A DNA stretch of 64,000 nucleotides from Streptomyces hiroshimensis (lineage in GTDB: Bacteria > Actinomycetota > Actinomycetes > Streptomycetales > Streptomycetaceae). The DNA lies in contig NZ_BMUT01000012.1 in the NCBI RefSeq assembly GCF_014650335.1, forward strand, positions 186,001-250,000, written 5' to 3'. Under the pieces are notes generated by a model, which did not search any database, had not been told where the DNA came from, and saw only the letters and a program-made list of their open reading frames with translations. Made by a program: the position numbers and the translations under genes. This document shows, one piece after another, positions 8,093-16,266 of the stretch; the stretch's first letter is position 1, and every line of letters begins with the position of its first letter.

Positions 8093-8190
8093 GGCGTACG
8101 TCCTTCCGTGATGCTGGTCGGCCGACCGGCATACGGAACCACAGCCCGCGCGGCACCACACCGCACACGCGGGGATCTCCACACATGAGT

Positions 8191-8219
8191 GGGGGCGCTC
8201 CCATGTCGGGAGCGCCCCC
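8191..8219 (-). terminator. Terminator of mshC
   Basis: A perfect 12-bp stem (GGGGGCGCTCCC with its complement) and a 5-nt loop, 28 bases past the mshC stop and upstream of the following minus-strand gene. Confidence 0.75.
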
Positions 8220-8247
8220 TGTGTTGCTGTCGTGCGGTGTCAGCGCG

Positions 8248-9477
8248 TCAGAGCGCCACTCCGAGCAGTGCGTCGACGGCCCGGGAGACGACGCCGGGCG
8301 CGCCTTCCTCGGTGCCGCCGTCGGCGGCCTGGGCGGCGGCCCAGCGGTCGACGGCCACGAGGGCGCGCGGCGAGTCGAGGTCGTCCGCGAGGGCCTCGCG
8401 GATCTCCTCCACCAGTGCGTCGGCGGACGGGCCGTCGGGGCGCGAGACGGCGGCGCGCCAGCGGCCGAGGCGCTCCACGGCCTCGTGCAGGACGGCGTCG
8501 GTCCACTCCCAGTCGGCGCGGTAGTGGTGCGCGAGGAGCGCGAGCCGGATCGCGGCCGGGTCGACGCCGTCGCGGCGGAGCGCCGAGACGAAGACGAGGT
8601 TGCCCTTGGATTTGGACATCTTCTCGCCGTGGAGCGCGACCATGCCCGCGTGGACGTAGGTCTTGGCGTAGGGGTGCTCGCCGGTGAGCACCTGGGCGTG
8701 CGAGGCGCCCATCTCGTGGTGCGGGAAGACGAGGTCGGAGCCTCCGCCCTGCACGTCGAAGCCCATGCCGAAGTACTCCAGGGCGATGGCGACGCACTCG
8801 ATGTGCCAGCCGGGGCGGCCGGGGCCGAGCGAGGCGCCGTCCCAGCTGGGCTCGCCCGGGCGGGCGGCCATCCACAGCATGGGGTCCAGGGGGTTCTTCT
8901 TGCCGGGGCGCTCGGGGTCGCCGCCGCGCTCGGCGGACAGCAGGCGCATGGCCTCCGCGTCGAGGCCGGAGATCTGGCCGAAGTGCGTGTCGGACTCGAC
9001 GGAGAAGTAGACGTCGCCGTCGAGCTCGTAGGCGGCGCCGGCGTCGCGCAGCCGCTCCACCAGGGGGACGATCTTCGGTATCGATTCGACGGCGCCGATG
9101 TAGTGCTGCGGCGGGAGCATCCGCAGCGCGGTCATGTCCTCGCGGAAGAGGGCGGTCTCGCGCTCGGCGAGCTCGGTCCAGTCGTCACCGTTGGCGACGG
9201 CGCGCTCGAGCAGCGGGTCGTCGATGTCGGTGACGTTCTGGACGTAGTGAACCTGCCGCTTGGTGTCGAGCCACACGCGCTGAACGAGGTCGAACGCGTT
9301 GTAGGTCGCCGCGTGTCCCATGTGGGTGGCGTCGTAGGGCGTGATGCCGCAGACGTAGATACGGGCGACGGGGCCGGGGGCGAGGGTCACTCGTCCGCCG
9401 GTCGCGGTGTCGTGGATCCGGAGGTCGCGGCCACTGCCGGGCAGGGCGGGAACCTCAGAAGCGGGCCAGGCATGCAT
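8248..9477 (-). CDS. mshC: Mycothiol ligase (cysteine:GlcN-inositol ligase)
   Basis: 409-aa ATP-dependent enzyme joining L-cysteine to glucosaminyl-inositol, the penultimate step of mycothiol synthesis in actinobacteria. It is a class I aminoacyl-tRNA synthetase relative: CGITPYDATHMGHA (residues 43-56) supplies a zinc-ligand Cys and the HIGH-like motif, and KMSKS lies at 286-290. The start at MHAW matches the usual mycothiol ligase N-terminus and length. Closest relative and possible confusion is CysS, but the shorter C-terminus and MshC-type N-terminus argue against it. The upstream gene on the same strand ends 138 bases away. Confidence 0.96.
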   Translation of the reverse strand: MHAWPASEVPALPGSGRDLRIHDTATGGRVTLAPGPVARIYVCGITPYDATHMGHAATYNAFDLVQRVWLDTKRQVHYVQNVTDIDDPLLERAVANGDDWTELAERETALFREDMTALRMLPPQHYIGAVESIPKIVPLVERLRDAGAAYELDGDVYFSVESDTHFGQISGLDAEAMRLLSAERGGDPERPGKKNPLDPMLWMAARPGEPSWDGASLGPGRPGWHIECVAIALEYFGMGFDVQGGGSDLVFPHHEMGASHAQVLTGEHPYAKTYVHAGMVALHGEKMSKSKGNLVFVSALRRDGVDPAAIRLALLAHHYRADWEWTDAVLHEAVERLGRWRAAVSRPDGPSADALVEEIREALADDLDSPRALVAVDRWAAAQAADGGTEEGAPGVVSRAVDALLGVAL

Positions 9478-9615
9478 GCCACGAGCGTAACCGGACGCAT
9501 GTTCCGGATACGAACCGGATCCGGCTGTTGGCCGAACAGACACTCTTGCGTGGGCACGCCGCGCTGTGCTTGCGCCCGGCCACGGCGAGGCCCTTCGCCG
9601 TTCGGGAGGCCTCGC

Positions 9616-10467
9616 TCACACCGGCGGCCACGGGATCGCCGGCCACTGCCCGCTGGGCTCACGGTGCCGCCCCGTCCGCAGCAGATCCGCCACACGCCCG
9701 CGCAGCGCCTCGATCTCGCCGGCCGTAAGGAGCTCGGCGAGCCGCGCCGCCAAGGGGCTCCCGTCAGCCAGATTGGCCGAAAGTCGCCGCAGCGCCTCCG
9801 TCGCCTCCTCCGTCAGCGGTTCCCCCGCCCAGCCCCACAGGAGCGTGCGCAGTTTGTCGTCCGCGTTGAAGGTCACACCGTGGTCGATGGCGTACAGCCG
9901 GCCGTCCGCGGAGGGCAGCAGGTGCCCGCCCTTGCGGTCGCCGTTGTTGATCACGGCGTCGAGGACGGCCAGCCGCCGCAGCCGCTCGTCGTCGGCGTGC
10001 ACGAGCAGCGCGGTGCGGTCCCCGCCCACGTCGGCGAGGCCCACGGCCTTCCAGCCCGGGCCCGGCTCCGCGCCCTCGACCAGCGCCAGGAGCCGCTCCG
10101 CGCCCTCCTCCGCGTCCTCGGGGGCGTCGATCCACATCTGGCACATGCCCTCGCCGTAGGGCCCGTCACGCAGCACCGTGGGCGGGATCAGGCCCCACCC
10201 CATGGCCTCGGAGAGCTCGTACGCGGCGACCTCGCGCTGGGCCAGGGTGCCGTCGGGGAAGTCCCACAGGGGCCGCTCCCCCGCTACGGGCTTGTAGACG
10301 CAGGCGGCGCTCACGCCCGCGTACTCGACCGTGCAGTACAGCACCGCGTTGGACGCCTCGGCGACCCGGCCGCGCACCGTCAGCTCGCCCTTGGCCAGCA
10401 GTTCATGCGGCGTCACGGTCGGAGGCGGCGTCACGCCCCGCGGCGGTATCCGTTCTGGCGCGGACAT
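9616..10467 (-). CDS. SCO1664-family protein (TIGR03843), PI-kinase-like fold
   Basis: 283-aa conserved actinobacterial protein of unknown function. Its C-terminal half resembles the catalytic core of phosphatidylinositol 3/4-kinase-like proteins: DAVINNGDRKGGHLL and YAIDHGVTF recall the HRD/DFG-like regions. Substrate unknown. ATG start with GGAGGG upstream. The start lies inside the end of the DUF3090 gene (37-bp overlap), so the two are translationally linked. This pair next to mshC and the phosphomutase is, as I recall, a conserved actinobacterial neighbourhood. Confidence 0.82.
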   Translation of the reverse strand: MSAPERIPPRGVTPPPTVTPHELLAKGELTVRGRVAEASNAVLYCTVEYAGVSAACVYKPVAGERPLWDFPDGTLAQREVAAYELSEAMGWGLIPPTVLRDGPYGEGMCQMWIDAPEDAEEGAERLLALVEGAEPGPGWKAVGLADVGGDRTALLVHADDERLRRLAVLDAVINNGDRKGGHLLPSADGRLYAIDHGVTFNADDKLRTLLWGWAGEPLTEEATEALRRLSANLADGSPLAARLAELLTAGEIEALRGRVADLLRTGRHREPSGQWPAIPWPPV

Positions 10468-11021
10468 ACGTGTCCCTCCGGGTCGAGCGGCAGGCTGCAC
10501 AGCGGGCACGGCGGGCGGCCGGCGTTGACGACCTCCAGGGCGCGCTTGGCGAAGGCACGGGCCATGGTGCCGGTGATCCGCACGCGCAGCATCGGCGGAC
10601 CGTTCGCCTCGTCCTGCAGGAGGCGCTCCTCGGCCTCGGCGAGGTCCTCGTCGGTGTCGGCGTCCAGCTCGACGAGGGCCTGCGCCTCGACGATCATGCG
10701 CTGGTGATCGCCGTCCCAGGCCAGGGCCATGGTGCCGACGCGGAACTCCTCCTCGACGGGGGTCTCCAGCGGGGCCGTGTCGGTGAGCTCGGCGGGGGCC
10801 ATGGCCGGCACCGGGGCGCTGCCGCCGGTGCGCCGCACGACCTCGTCGAGCAGCTCGTCGATGCGCTCGGCGAGCGCTTCGACCTGGGCCTTCTCCAGTG
10901 CGACGCTCGTGGTACGGCCGGCCGCGGTGGCCTGCAGGAAGAAGGTGCGGCGGCCAGGCAGCCCGACCGTACCGGCGACGAAACGGTCCGGCGGGTCGTA
11001 GAGGAACACCTGACGGGACAA
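10431..11021 (-). CDS. DUF3090 protein (TIGR03847) with C-terminal zinc ribbon
   Basis: 196-aa conserved actinobacterial protein of unknown function. Residues 1-160 form the DUF3090 domain (opening SRQVFLYDPPDRF). The C-terminus has CPLCSLPLDPEGHVCPRQNG, a short C-x2-C plus H-x-C cluster that probably binds zinc. The start is TTG at 11021 with GGAGCAGGA upstream; no in-frame ATG is nearby and the N-terminus matches the family. Its 3' end overlaps the start of the PI-kinase-like gene. Confidence 0.85.
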   Translation of the reverse strand: MSRQVFLYDPPDRFVAGTVGLPGRRTFFLQATAAGRTTSVALEKAQVEALAERIDELLDEVVRRTGGSAPVPAMAPAELTDTAPLETPVEEEFRVGTMALAWDGDHQRMIVEAQALVELDADTDEDLAEAEERLLQDEANGPPMLRVRITGTMARAFAKRALEVVNAGRPPCPLCSLPLDPEGHVCPRQNGYRRGA

Positions 11022-11132
11022 CGTCCTGCTCCATGTGGTTCGGGCGGTTCGGGCGGTCGGGATTTCTCCGGGTGCCGGGTCAACGGTGGAGAGGCGGACT
11101 CTGCCGCGCCACCACCCTACTGCGCGGCGCGA

Positions 11133-11834
11133 TCACGGTGCCCCCGCCCCGCCCCCCACGACGCCGTCCGCCTCGGGACCCGCCTGTGCGGTCGCCTCCT
11201 CGGGCGGCACGAGGCCGCGGAGGTCTCCGGTGTCGCCGAGGCGCACCAGGAAGGGGCGCAGCCGGGTGTAGCGGATGGCCGTGACCGAGCAGGGGTCGAC
11301 GGCGATGCGCTGGAAGAGGTCCAGGTGCAGGCCGAGGGCGTCGGCGACGAGGGACTTGATGATGTCGCCGTGCGTGCACACGACGTAGCAGGCGTCGTGC
11401 CCGTGCTCGGCCTCCACCCGCTCGTTCCAGTCGCGGACGGCGTCGACGGCGCGGGCCTGCATGGCCCGGACGGACTCGCCGCCGGGGAAGGCGGCCGAGG
11501 AGGGGTGGCGCTGGACGACCTCCCAGAGCGGTTCGCCCGTGAGCTCGGCGATGGTGCGGCCGGACCAGTCGCCGTAGTGGCACTCGCCGACGCGCTCGTC
11601 GGTGTGCAGCGGCAGTCCGGGGCGCGCGGCGAGGAGGGGCGCCAGGGTCTCGCGGCACCGCTGCAGGGGGCTCGTGACGGCCGCGGCGAGCGGCACCTGC
11701 GCGAGGCGGTCCGGGAGGGCGGCCGCCTGGGCGGTGCCGTGCTCGTCCAGGGCGATGCCGGGGGTCCATCCCGCGAGCACTCCCCCGGTGTTGGCGGTGG
11801 ACCGGCCGTGCCGGACGAGGATCAGCGTAGGCAT
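11133..11834 (-). CDS. Histidine phosphatase / putative phosphomutase (MSMEG_4193 family)
   Basis: 233-aa member of the histidine phosphatase superfamily. The catalytic LVRHGRS motif (phospho-accepting His9) is at the N-terminus and the second His is in CTHGD at about residue 155. Substrate unknown; the subfamily is conserved in actinobacteria beside the DUF3090 and PI-kinase-like genes, which follow here on the same strand after 111 bases, suggesting a shared pathway. The C-terminal 25 residues are Gly/Ala-rich and probably disordered. It diverges from corA. Confidence 0.85.
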   Translation of the reverse strand: MPTLILVRHGRSTANTGGVLAGWTPGIALDEHGTAQAAALPDRLAQVPLAAAVTSPLQRCRETLAPLLAARPGLPLHTDERVGECHYGDWSGRTIAELTGEPLWEVVQRHPSSAAFPGGESVRAMQARAVDAVRDWNERVEAEHGHDACYVVCTHGDIIKSLVADALGLHLDLFQRIAVDPCSVTAIRYTRLRPFLVRLGDTGDLRGLVPPEEATAQAGPEADGVVGGGAGAP

Positions 11835-11938
11835 GGCGCCCAGCCTAATCCGCTGCCCGCCGCGGCCGTCCGGCCCCGCGGGGCGAATCCGCGCCGCTCC
11901 CGCCGGGTGTCGTGTGTGAAAGCGCGATCAACGGCAAA

Positions 11939-12931
11939 ATGCCCTGCGTGATCGTGGACTGCGCTATCTACCGGGACGGACGCCGCACCGAGGGCCCCGC
12001 CGACTTCTCCGACGCGCTCGACGAGGCGCGCGCCGCGGGCGACTCCTTCCTGTGGGTCGGGCTGCACGAGCCGACGGAGGAGGAGTTCGACCTCATCACC
12101 AGCGAGTTCAACCTGCACCCGCTGGCGGTGGAGGACGCCCTCAAGGCTCACCAGCGGCCCAAGCTGGAGATCTACAACGGTTCGCTGTTCCTGGTGCTCA
12201 AGCCCGTCACGTACGACGACGACGCGGACACCGTCACGACGGGCGAGCTGATGCTGTTCGTCGGCGACTCCTTCGTGGTGACCGTGCGGCACGGCGAGGG
12301 CAGCCCGCTCGCCCAGGTGCGGCAACGGCTGGAGCAGGAGCGGGAGGTGCTGCGGCACGGGCCCACGTCGGTGCTGTACGCGGTGTGCGACGCGGTCGTG
12401 GACCACTACATCGAGGTGGCGGGTGAGCTCCAGATGGACCTGGAGGAGCTGGAGGCGGAGGTGTTCGCCCCGCTGGGCGGGGACACCCGGAACACCGCCT
12501 CGCGGATCTACTCCTTCAAGCGCCAGGTGCTGGAGTTCCGGCGGGCCACGGCCCCGCTGGCCGAGCCGATGACGCGGCTGGCGGGCGCGGGCGTGCCGTT
12601 CGTCCCCGAGCGCTCGCAGCCCTTCTTCCGCGACGTGAACGACCACCTGATGCGGGCGAACGAGTCGGTCGAGGGGCTGGACCGGCTGCTGTCGGACATA
12701 CTGTCCGCTCACCTCGCGCAGATGGGCGTCCAGCAGAACGACGACATGCGCAAGATCTCGGCGTGGGCGGCGATGGCCGCGGTCCCGACGATGATCGCCG
12801 GGGTCTACGGGATGAACTTCGACCACATGCCGGAGCTGCGGCAGCCGTGGGGCTATCCGGCGGTCGTCGTGGTGATGGTGGCGCTGGTGTTCTGGCTGCA
12901 CCGGATGTTCAAGCGGCGCGGCTGGCTGTGA
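11939..12931 (+). CDS. corA: CorA-family divalent cation (Mg2+/Co2+) channel
   Basis: 330-aa inner-membrane channel for Mg2+ and related ions. A large N-terminal cytoplasmic alpha/beta domain and long helix precede two C-terminal transmembrane helices. The first ends in the selectivity signature GVYGMNF; the second is YPAVVVVMVALVFWLHR, followed by a basic tail KRRGW. The start is uncertain: ATG 11939 is used, but GTG 11912 and GTG 11948 are in frame and no clear ribosome binding site decides. It diverges from the phosphatase gene with 104 bases between starts. Confidence 0.9.
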   Translation: MPCVIVDCAIYRDGRRTEGPADFSDALDEARAAGDSFLWVGLHEPTEEEFDLITSEFNLHPLAVEDALKAHQRPKLEIYNGSLFLVLKPVTYDDDADTVTTGELMLFVGDSFVVTVRHGEGSPLAQVRQRLEQEREVLRHGPTSVLYAVCDAVVDHYIEVAGELQMDLEELEAEVFAPLGGDTRNTASRIYSFKRQVLEFRRATAPLAEPMTRLAGAGVPFVPERSQPFFRDVNDHLMRANESVEGLDRLLSDILSAHLAQMGVQQNDDMRKISAWAAMAAVPTMIAGVYGMNFDHMPELRQPWGYPAVVVVMVALVFWLHRMFKRRGWL

Positions 12932-12994
12932 GGGCACGGCCCGGGGGCCGGTGCCGGCAGGAGGCGGGAGGCGGGAGGCGGGAGCGGCTGCGCC

Positions 12995-13783
12995 TCAGGC
13001 GAACTCGGGTGCCGTCTCCGCCGGTCCGCCGAGTGCGTCGCGGCGCTGCGGCATGCGCAGGGTCACCATCCGCCGCCAGCCGACGAGCTGCTCGTAGCGG
13101 TGGACCGCCCGGATGCCGAGCGACAGCACGAGGGCCTTCGGCCGGGACCAGCCCAGGAGGGCTCCCATGCGCTCCATGACGGCCAGGCTCACGTCCCGGT
13201 AGACGCGCGTCTCGGCGCGGGCGCTCTCCCGCAGCACCGACCGGATGGTCCGGCGGTGCCCGGCGCGCGCCAGCCGCAGCAGCTCCTCGTGGCAGTACGC
13301 GAGGTGGTTGTCCTCGTCGTGGGCGACCATCCGGATCGCCTTGCCGACTTCGGGGTGGTCGCCGAAGTGCGTGGTGAGCATCCGCATCTGGTCGGCGGCG
13401 CGCTGTTCGGTGACGCGGCTGTGCGCGAGGTAGGTGACGATGTCCTCCTCGGTCAGCGGCCGCTCGCCGCGGAGCAGGACGTGGGGCAGGCCGATGCCGC
13501 GGCGTTCGAGGAGCATCGTGTAGTCGGTCCCGGCCGGCACCGGGACCGGGGTGAGGCCGCGTCTGCGCAGCAGGGCCTCGAAGATGCGCCCGTGCTTGTC
13601 CTCGTCGGCGCCGTGCCGGGCGATCTTCGGTGCGAGCGCCCGCTGTCCCTCGGGGACGAGGGCGGCGATCCGGCCGTTCTCCCAGCCGCCCTGTGTCTCG
13701 CCCGCGGCGGCGATGGAGCAGAACAGCCGGTAGGCCTCGTCGTGGTCGAGGATCTCCTGGAACAGGCTTCTGGCCGAGAGCAT
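12995..13783 (-). CDS. Ferritin-like diiron-fold protein
   Basis: 262 aa, all-helical. Two ExxH motifs, EDKH (about residue 61) and EDNH (about 156), in helices ADEDKHGRIFEALL and HDEDNHLAYCHEELL, fit a ferritin-like four-helix bundle that may bind two irons. Function (oxidase or stress protein) unknown. ATG 13783 is preferred over GTG 13804 because GGAGGT lies 9 nt upstream. A short 7-bp tandem repeat (GGGAGGC, three copies) lies just beyond its stop. Confidence 0.75.
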   Translation of the reverse strand: MLSARSLFQEILDHDEAYRLFCSIAAAGETQGGWENGRIAALVPEGQRALAPKIARHGADEDKHGRIFEALLRRRGLTPVPVPAGTDYTMLLERRGIGLPHVLLRGERPLTEEDIVTYLAHSRVTEQRAADQMRMLTTHFGDHPEVGKAIRMVAHDEDNHLAYCHEELLRLARAGHRRTIRSVLRESARAETRVYRDVSLAVMERMGALLGWSRPKALVLSLGIRAVHRYEQLVGWRRMVTLRMPQRRDALGGPAETAPEFA

Positions 13784-14037
13784 GACGGACACACCTCCGT
13801 TCACGGCGCATTTCGCGTATGTCCCGTGAAACCCGAGTCAAGTGCCATGCCGGGGAGGCGGCAATCGGGGGCGGCGTCCACTCGGCCGAATGCGCGACGG
13901 CGAAGGCGGTGCCGGGGCGCGTAACCCGGCGCCCGTACGGGCGTTGTCCTCTGTACCGGCCGTGGCGGGGAAGACACCCCGAGCCCCCACCACGGCCGCT
14001 GGGTTGCCCTCCCCCGTTACGCCGGGCCGGTCCCCTG

Positions 14038-15096
14038 TCACGCCAGGCCGGCGCGCTCCAGGGCCTCGACGCCCGCCCGCAGGCTCGCGATCCGCTCGTC
14101 CAGGGTGAAGCCCGCCGGAGCGAGCGACAGGGTGGTCACACCGGCGGCGGCGTAGGCCTGCATACGGTCGGCGATGCGCTCCACGGAGCCGATGAGGGTG
14201 GTGGAGTCGATCAGGTCGCGCGGGACGGCCGCGGCCGCGCCCGCCTTGTCGCCCGAGAGGTACTTCTCCTGGATCTCGGCGGCGGCCTTCTCGTAGCCCA
14301 TGCGCTGCGCGAGCTTGTTGTAGAAGTTCTGCTTGGCGCTGCCCATGCCGCCGACGTAGAGGGCGGTGTACGGGCGGAAGAGGTCGGCCAGGCCGTCGAC
14401 GTCGTCACCCACGGCCATGGGGACGGTCGGGACGACGTCGAAGCCCTCCAGCTCCTTGCCCGCCTTCGCGCGGCCGGCGCGCAGCGCGCCGAGCGTGGTC
14501 TCCTCGGCGTGCTCGGGGGCGAAGAAGACGAGGAGGGCGCCGTCGGCGATCTCACCGGTCTGCTCCAGGTTCTTCGGCCCGATGGCGGCGATGTACAGCG
14601 GGATGTGCTCGCGGACGGGGTGGACGGTGAGCTTGATGGGCTTGCCCGGGCCGCCGGGGAGCGGCAGGGTCCAGTTCTCCCCCTCGTGGGTGAGGCGCTC
14701 GCGGGACATGGCCTTGCGGATGATCTCGACGTACTCGCGGGTGCGGGCCAGCGGCTTGTCGAAGCGCACGCCGTACCAGCCCTCGGAGACCTGCGGGCCG
14801 GAGACGCCGAGGCCCAGCCGGAAGCGGCCGCCGGAGAGCGAGTCGAGGGTCGCCGCGGTCATCGCCGTCATGGTGGGCGTGCGGGCGGGGATCTGGAAGA
14901 TGCCCGAGCCGACGTCGATGCGCTCGGTCTGCGCGGCGACCCAGGACAGGACGGTGGCCGCGTCGGAGCCGTAGGCCTCGGCGGCCCAGCAGACCGAGTA
15001 GCCCAGCCGGTCGGCCTCGCGGGCGACGGCGAGGTTGTCGGCGTCCATGCCGGCGCCCCAGTAACCGAGGTTGATCCCCAGCCTCATTCCACTCAT
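14038..15096 (-). CDS. LLM-class F420-dependent oxidoreductase
   Basis: 352-aa luciferase-like monooxygenase-fold enzyme, likely using coenzyme F420 as in most actinobacterial members. Family features include the N-terminal GINLGYWGAGMDADN strand, GGRFRLGLGVSGPQV in the phosphate-binding region and a C-terminal GSVERIADRMQAYAAAGVTT helix. Substrate unknown. ATG start with GGGGAG upstream (a second ATG at 15087 is possible). A palindrome-like TTACCGATCAGTAA just upstream may bind a regulator. Confidence 0.85.
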   Translation of the reverse strand: MSGMRLGINLGYWGAGMDADNLAVAREADRLGYSVCWAAEAYGSDAATVLSWVAAQTERIDVGSGIFQIPARTPTMTAMTAATLDSLSGGRFRLGLGVSGPQVSEGWYGVRFDKPLARTREYVEIIRKAMSRERLTHEGENWTLPLPGGPGKPIKLTVHPVREHIPLYIAAIGPKNLEQTGEIADGALLVFFAPEHAEETTLGALRAGRAKAGKELEGFDVVPTVPMAVGDDVDGLADLFRPYTALYVGGMGSAKQNFYNKLAQRMGYEKAAAEIQEKYLSGDKAGAAAAVPRDLIDSTTLIGSVERIADRMQAYAAAGVTTLSLAPAGFTLDERIASLRAGVEALERAGLA

Positions 15097-15108
15097 GGCG
15101 GGCTCCCC

Positions 15109-15122
15109 TTACCGATCAGTAA
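15109..15122. promoter_or_regulatory. Near-palindrome upstream of F420 oxidoreductase
   Basis: TTACCGATCAGTAA is a 14-bp inverted repeat with one mismatched pair, 13 bases upstream of the start codon. It resembles TetR-type operators, which often have TTAC...GTAA arms. No partner regulator is adjacent. Confidence 0.35.
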
Positions 15123-15282
15123 CGTCGTTGTTGCCGGGACTGTAGCGCGCAGACGCGGGGTACGTCACCGGCCGGCCGCCGTCCCCCACCGGAGTGGGTC
15201 CGCGGCGCGCGGTCCACGGGGGCCGCGGGGCGTTGTCCACAGGCGGCCACGGCGCGGGCCGCGGCCAGTAATCTCAGCGCTC

Positions 15283-16266
15283 ATGGAACTAAGGCATCTC
15301 GGCCGCACGGGTCTGCGGGTATCCCGGATCGGGCTCGGCACGCTCACCTGGGGCCGGGACACCGACGAGAACGGCGCCGCGGAGCAGTTGAAGACGTTCT
15401 GGGAGGCCGGCGGCACCCTGGTCGACACCGCGGACGTCTATGCCGACGGCGCCGCCGAGTATCTGCTCGGGCAGCTGATGGAGGATCTCGTGCCGCGGCG
15501 CGACCTGGTCATCGCGACCAAGTCCGGCAGCGTCCCCGACCCCGACCGGCGCTTCGACGGCTCGCGCGGCCATCTCCTCTCCGCGCTCGACGCCTCCCTG
15601 GAACGGCTCGGCACGGACCACGTGGATCTGTGGCAGATCCACGCCTTCGACCCCCACACGCCCGTCGAGGAGACCCTGCAGGCCGTCGACATCGCCGTCA
15701 CCAGCGGCCGCGCGCGCTACGCCGGGGTGTCCAACTTCTGCGGCTGGCAGCTCGCCAGGGCCGCCACGTGGCAGCTCGCCGCCCCCGGCGTGCGGACGCG
15801 GCTGGCCGGCACCCAGATGGAGTACTCCCTGCTGCAGCGCGGCATCGAGCGCGAGGTGCTGCCCGCCGCGCTCGACCTCGGGATCGGGGTGCTGCCCTCC
15901 TCCCCGCTGGGCCGCGGCGTGCTCACCGGCAAGTACCGCCACGCGACGCCCGCCGACTCCCGGGGGGCCTCCGAGCACCTGGCCCCCTTCGTCGCCCCGT
16001 ATCTGGACGAGACGGCCCGCCGCGTGGTCGACGCCGTCGCCACCGCCGCGGACGGCCTCGCCACGACGGCCCTGAAGGTCGCCCTCGCCTGGGTCCGCGA
16101 CCGCCCCGGCGTCGTCGCCCCGATCGTCGGCGCGCGCACGGCGCAGCAGCTCAGGGCCGCGCTGTCAGTGGAGAGCCTTACGCTTCCCGACGAGATCTGC
16201 CGTGCGCTGGACGATGTCTCGGCGCCCGTGCACCGCTATCCCGATCAGGACTGGAGCACCCTGTGA
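15283..16266 (+). CDS. Aldo/keto reductase
   Basis: 327-aa NADPH-dependent reductase of the AKR superfamily (TIM barrel). The catalytic tetrad is visible: Asp and Tyr in VDTADVYADG, Lys in IATKSG and His in LWQIHAF. Nucleotide-binding elements include GVLPSSPLGRGVLTGKY and PIVGARTAQQL. The start at ATG 15283 lacks a Shine-Dalgarno, but TAATCT (15269-15274) is placed as a -10 box for a leaderless message. Its stop overlaps the GTG of the RecD-like gene, so the two are co-translated; the functional link is not obvious. Confidence 0.9.
   Translation: MELRHLGRTGLRVSRIGLGTLTWGRDTDENGAAEQLKTFWEAGGTLVDTADVYADGAAEYLLGQLMEDLVPRRDLVIATKSGSVPDPDRRFDGSRGHLLSALDASLERLGTDHVDLWQIHAFDPHTPVEETLQAVDIAVTSGRARYAGVSNFCGWQLARAATWQLAAPGVRTRLAGTQMEYSLLQRGIEREVLPAALDLGIGVLPSSPLGRGVLTGKYRHATPADSRGASEHLAPFVAPYLDETARRVVDAVATAADGLATTALKVALAWVRDRPGVVAPIVGARTAQQLRAALSVESLTLPDEICRALDDVSAPVHRYPDQDWSTL

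Noticed and set aside
8185..10707. An 840-aa plus-strand frame across mshC and the SCO1664-family gene.
   Set aside because: Antisense to two well-supported genes; composition is that of a GC-skew shadow frame.
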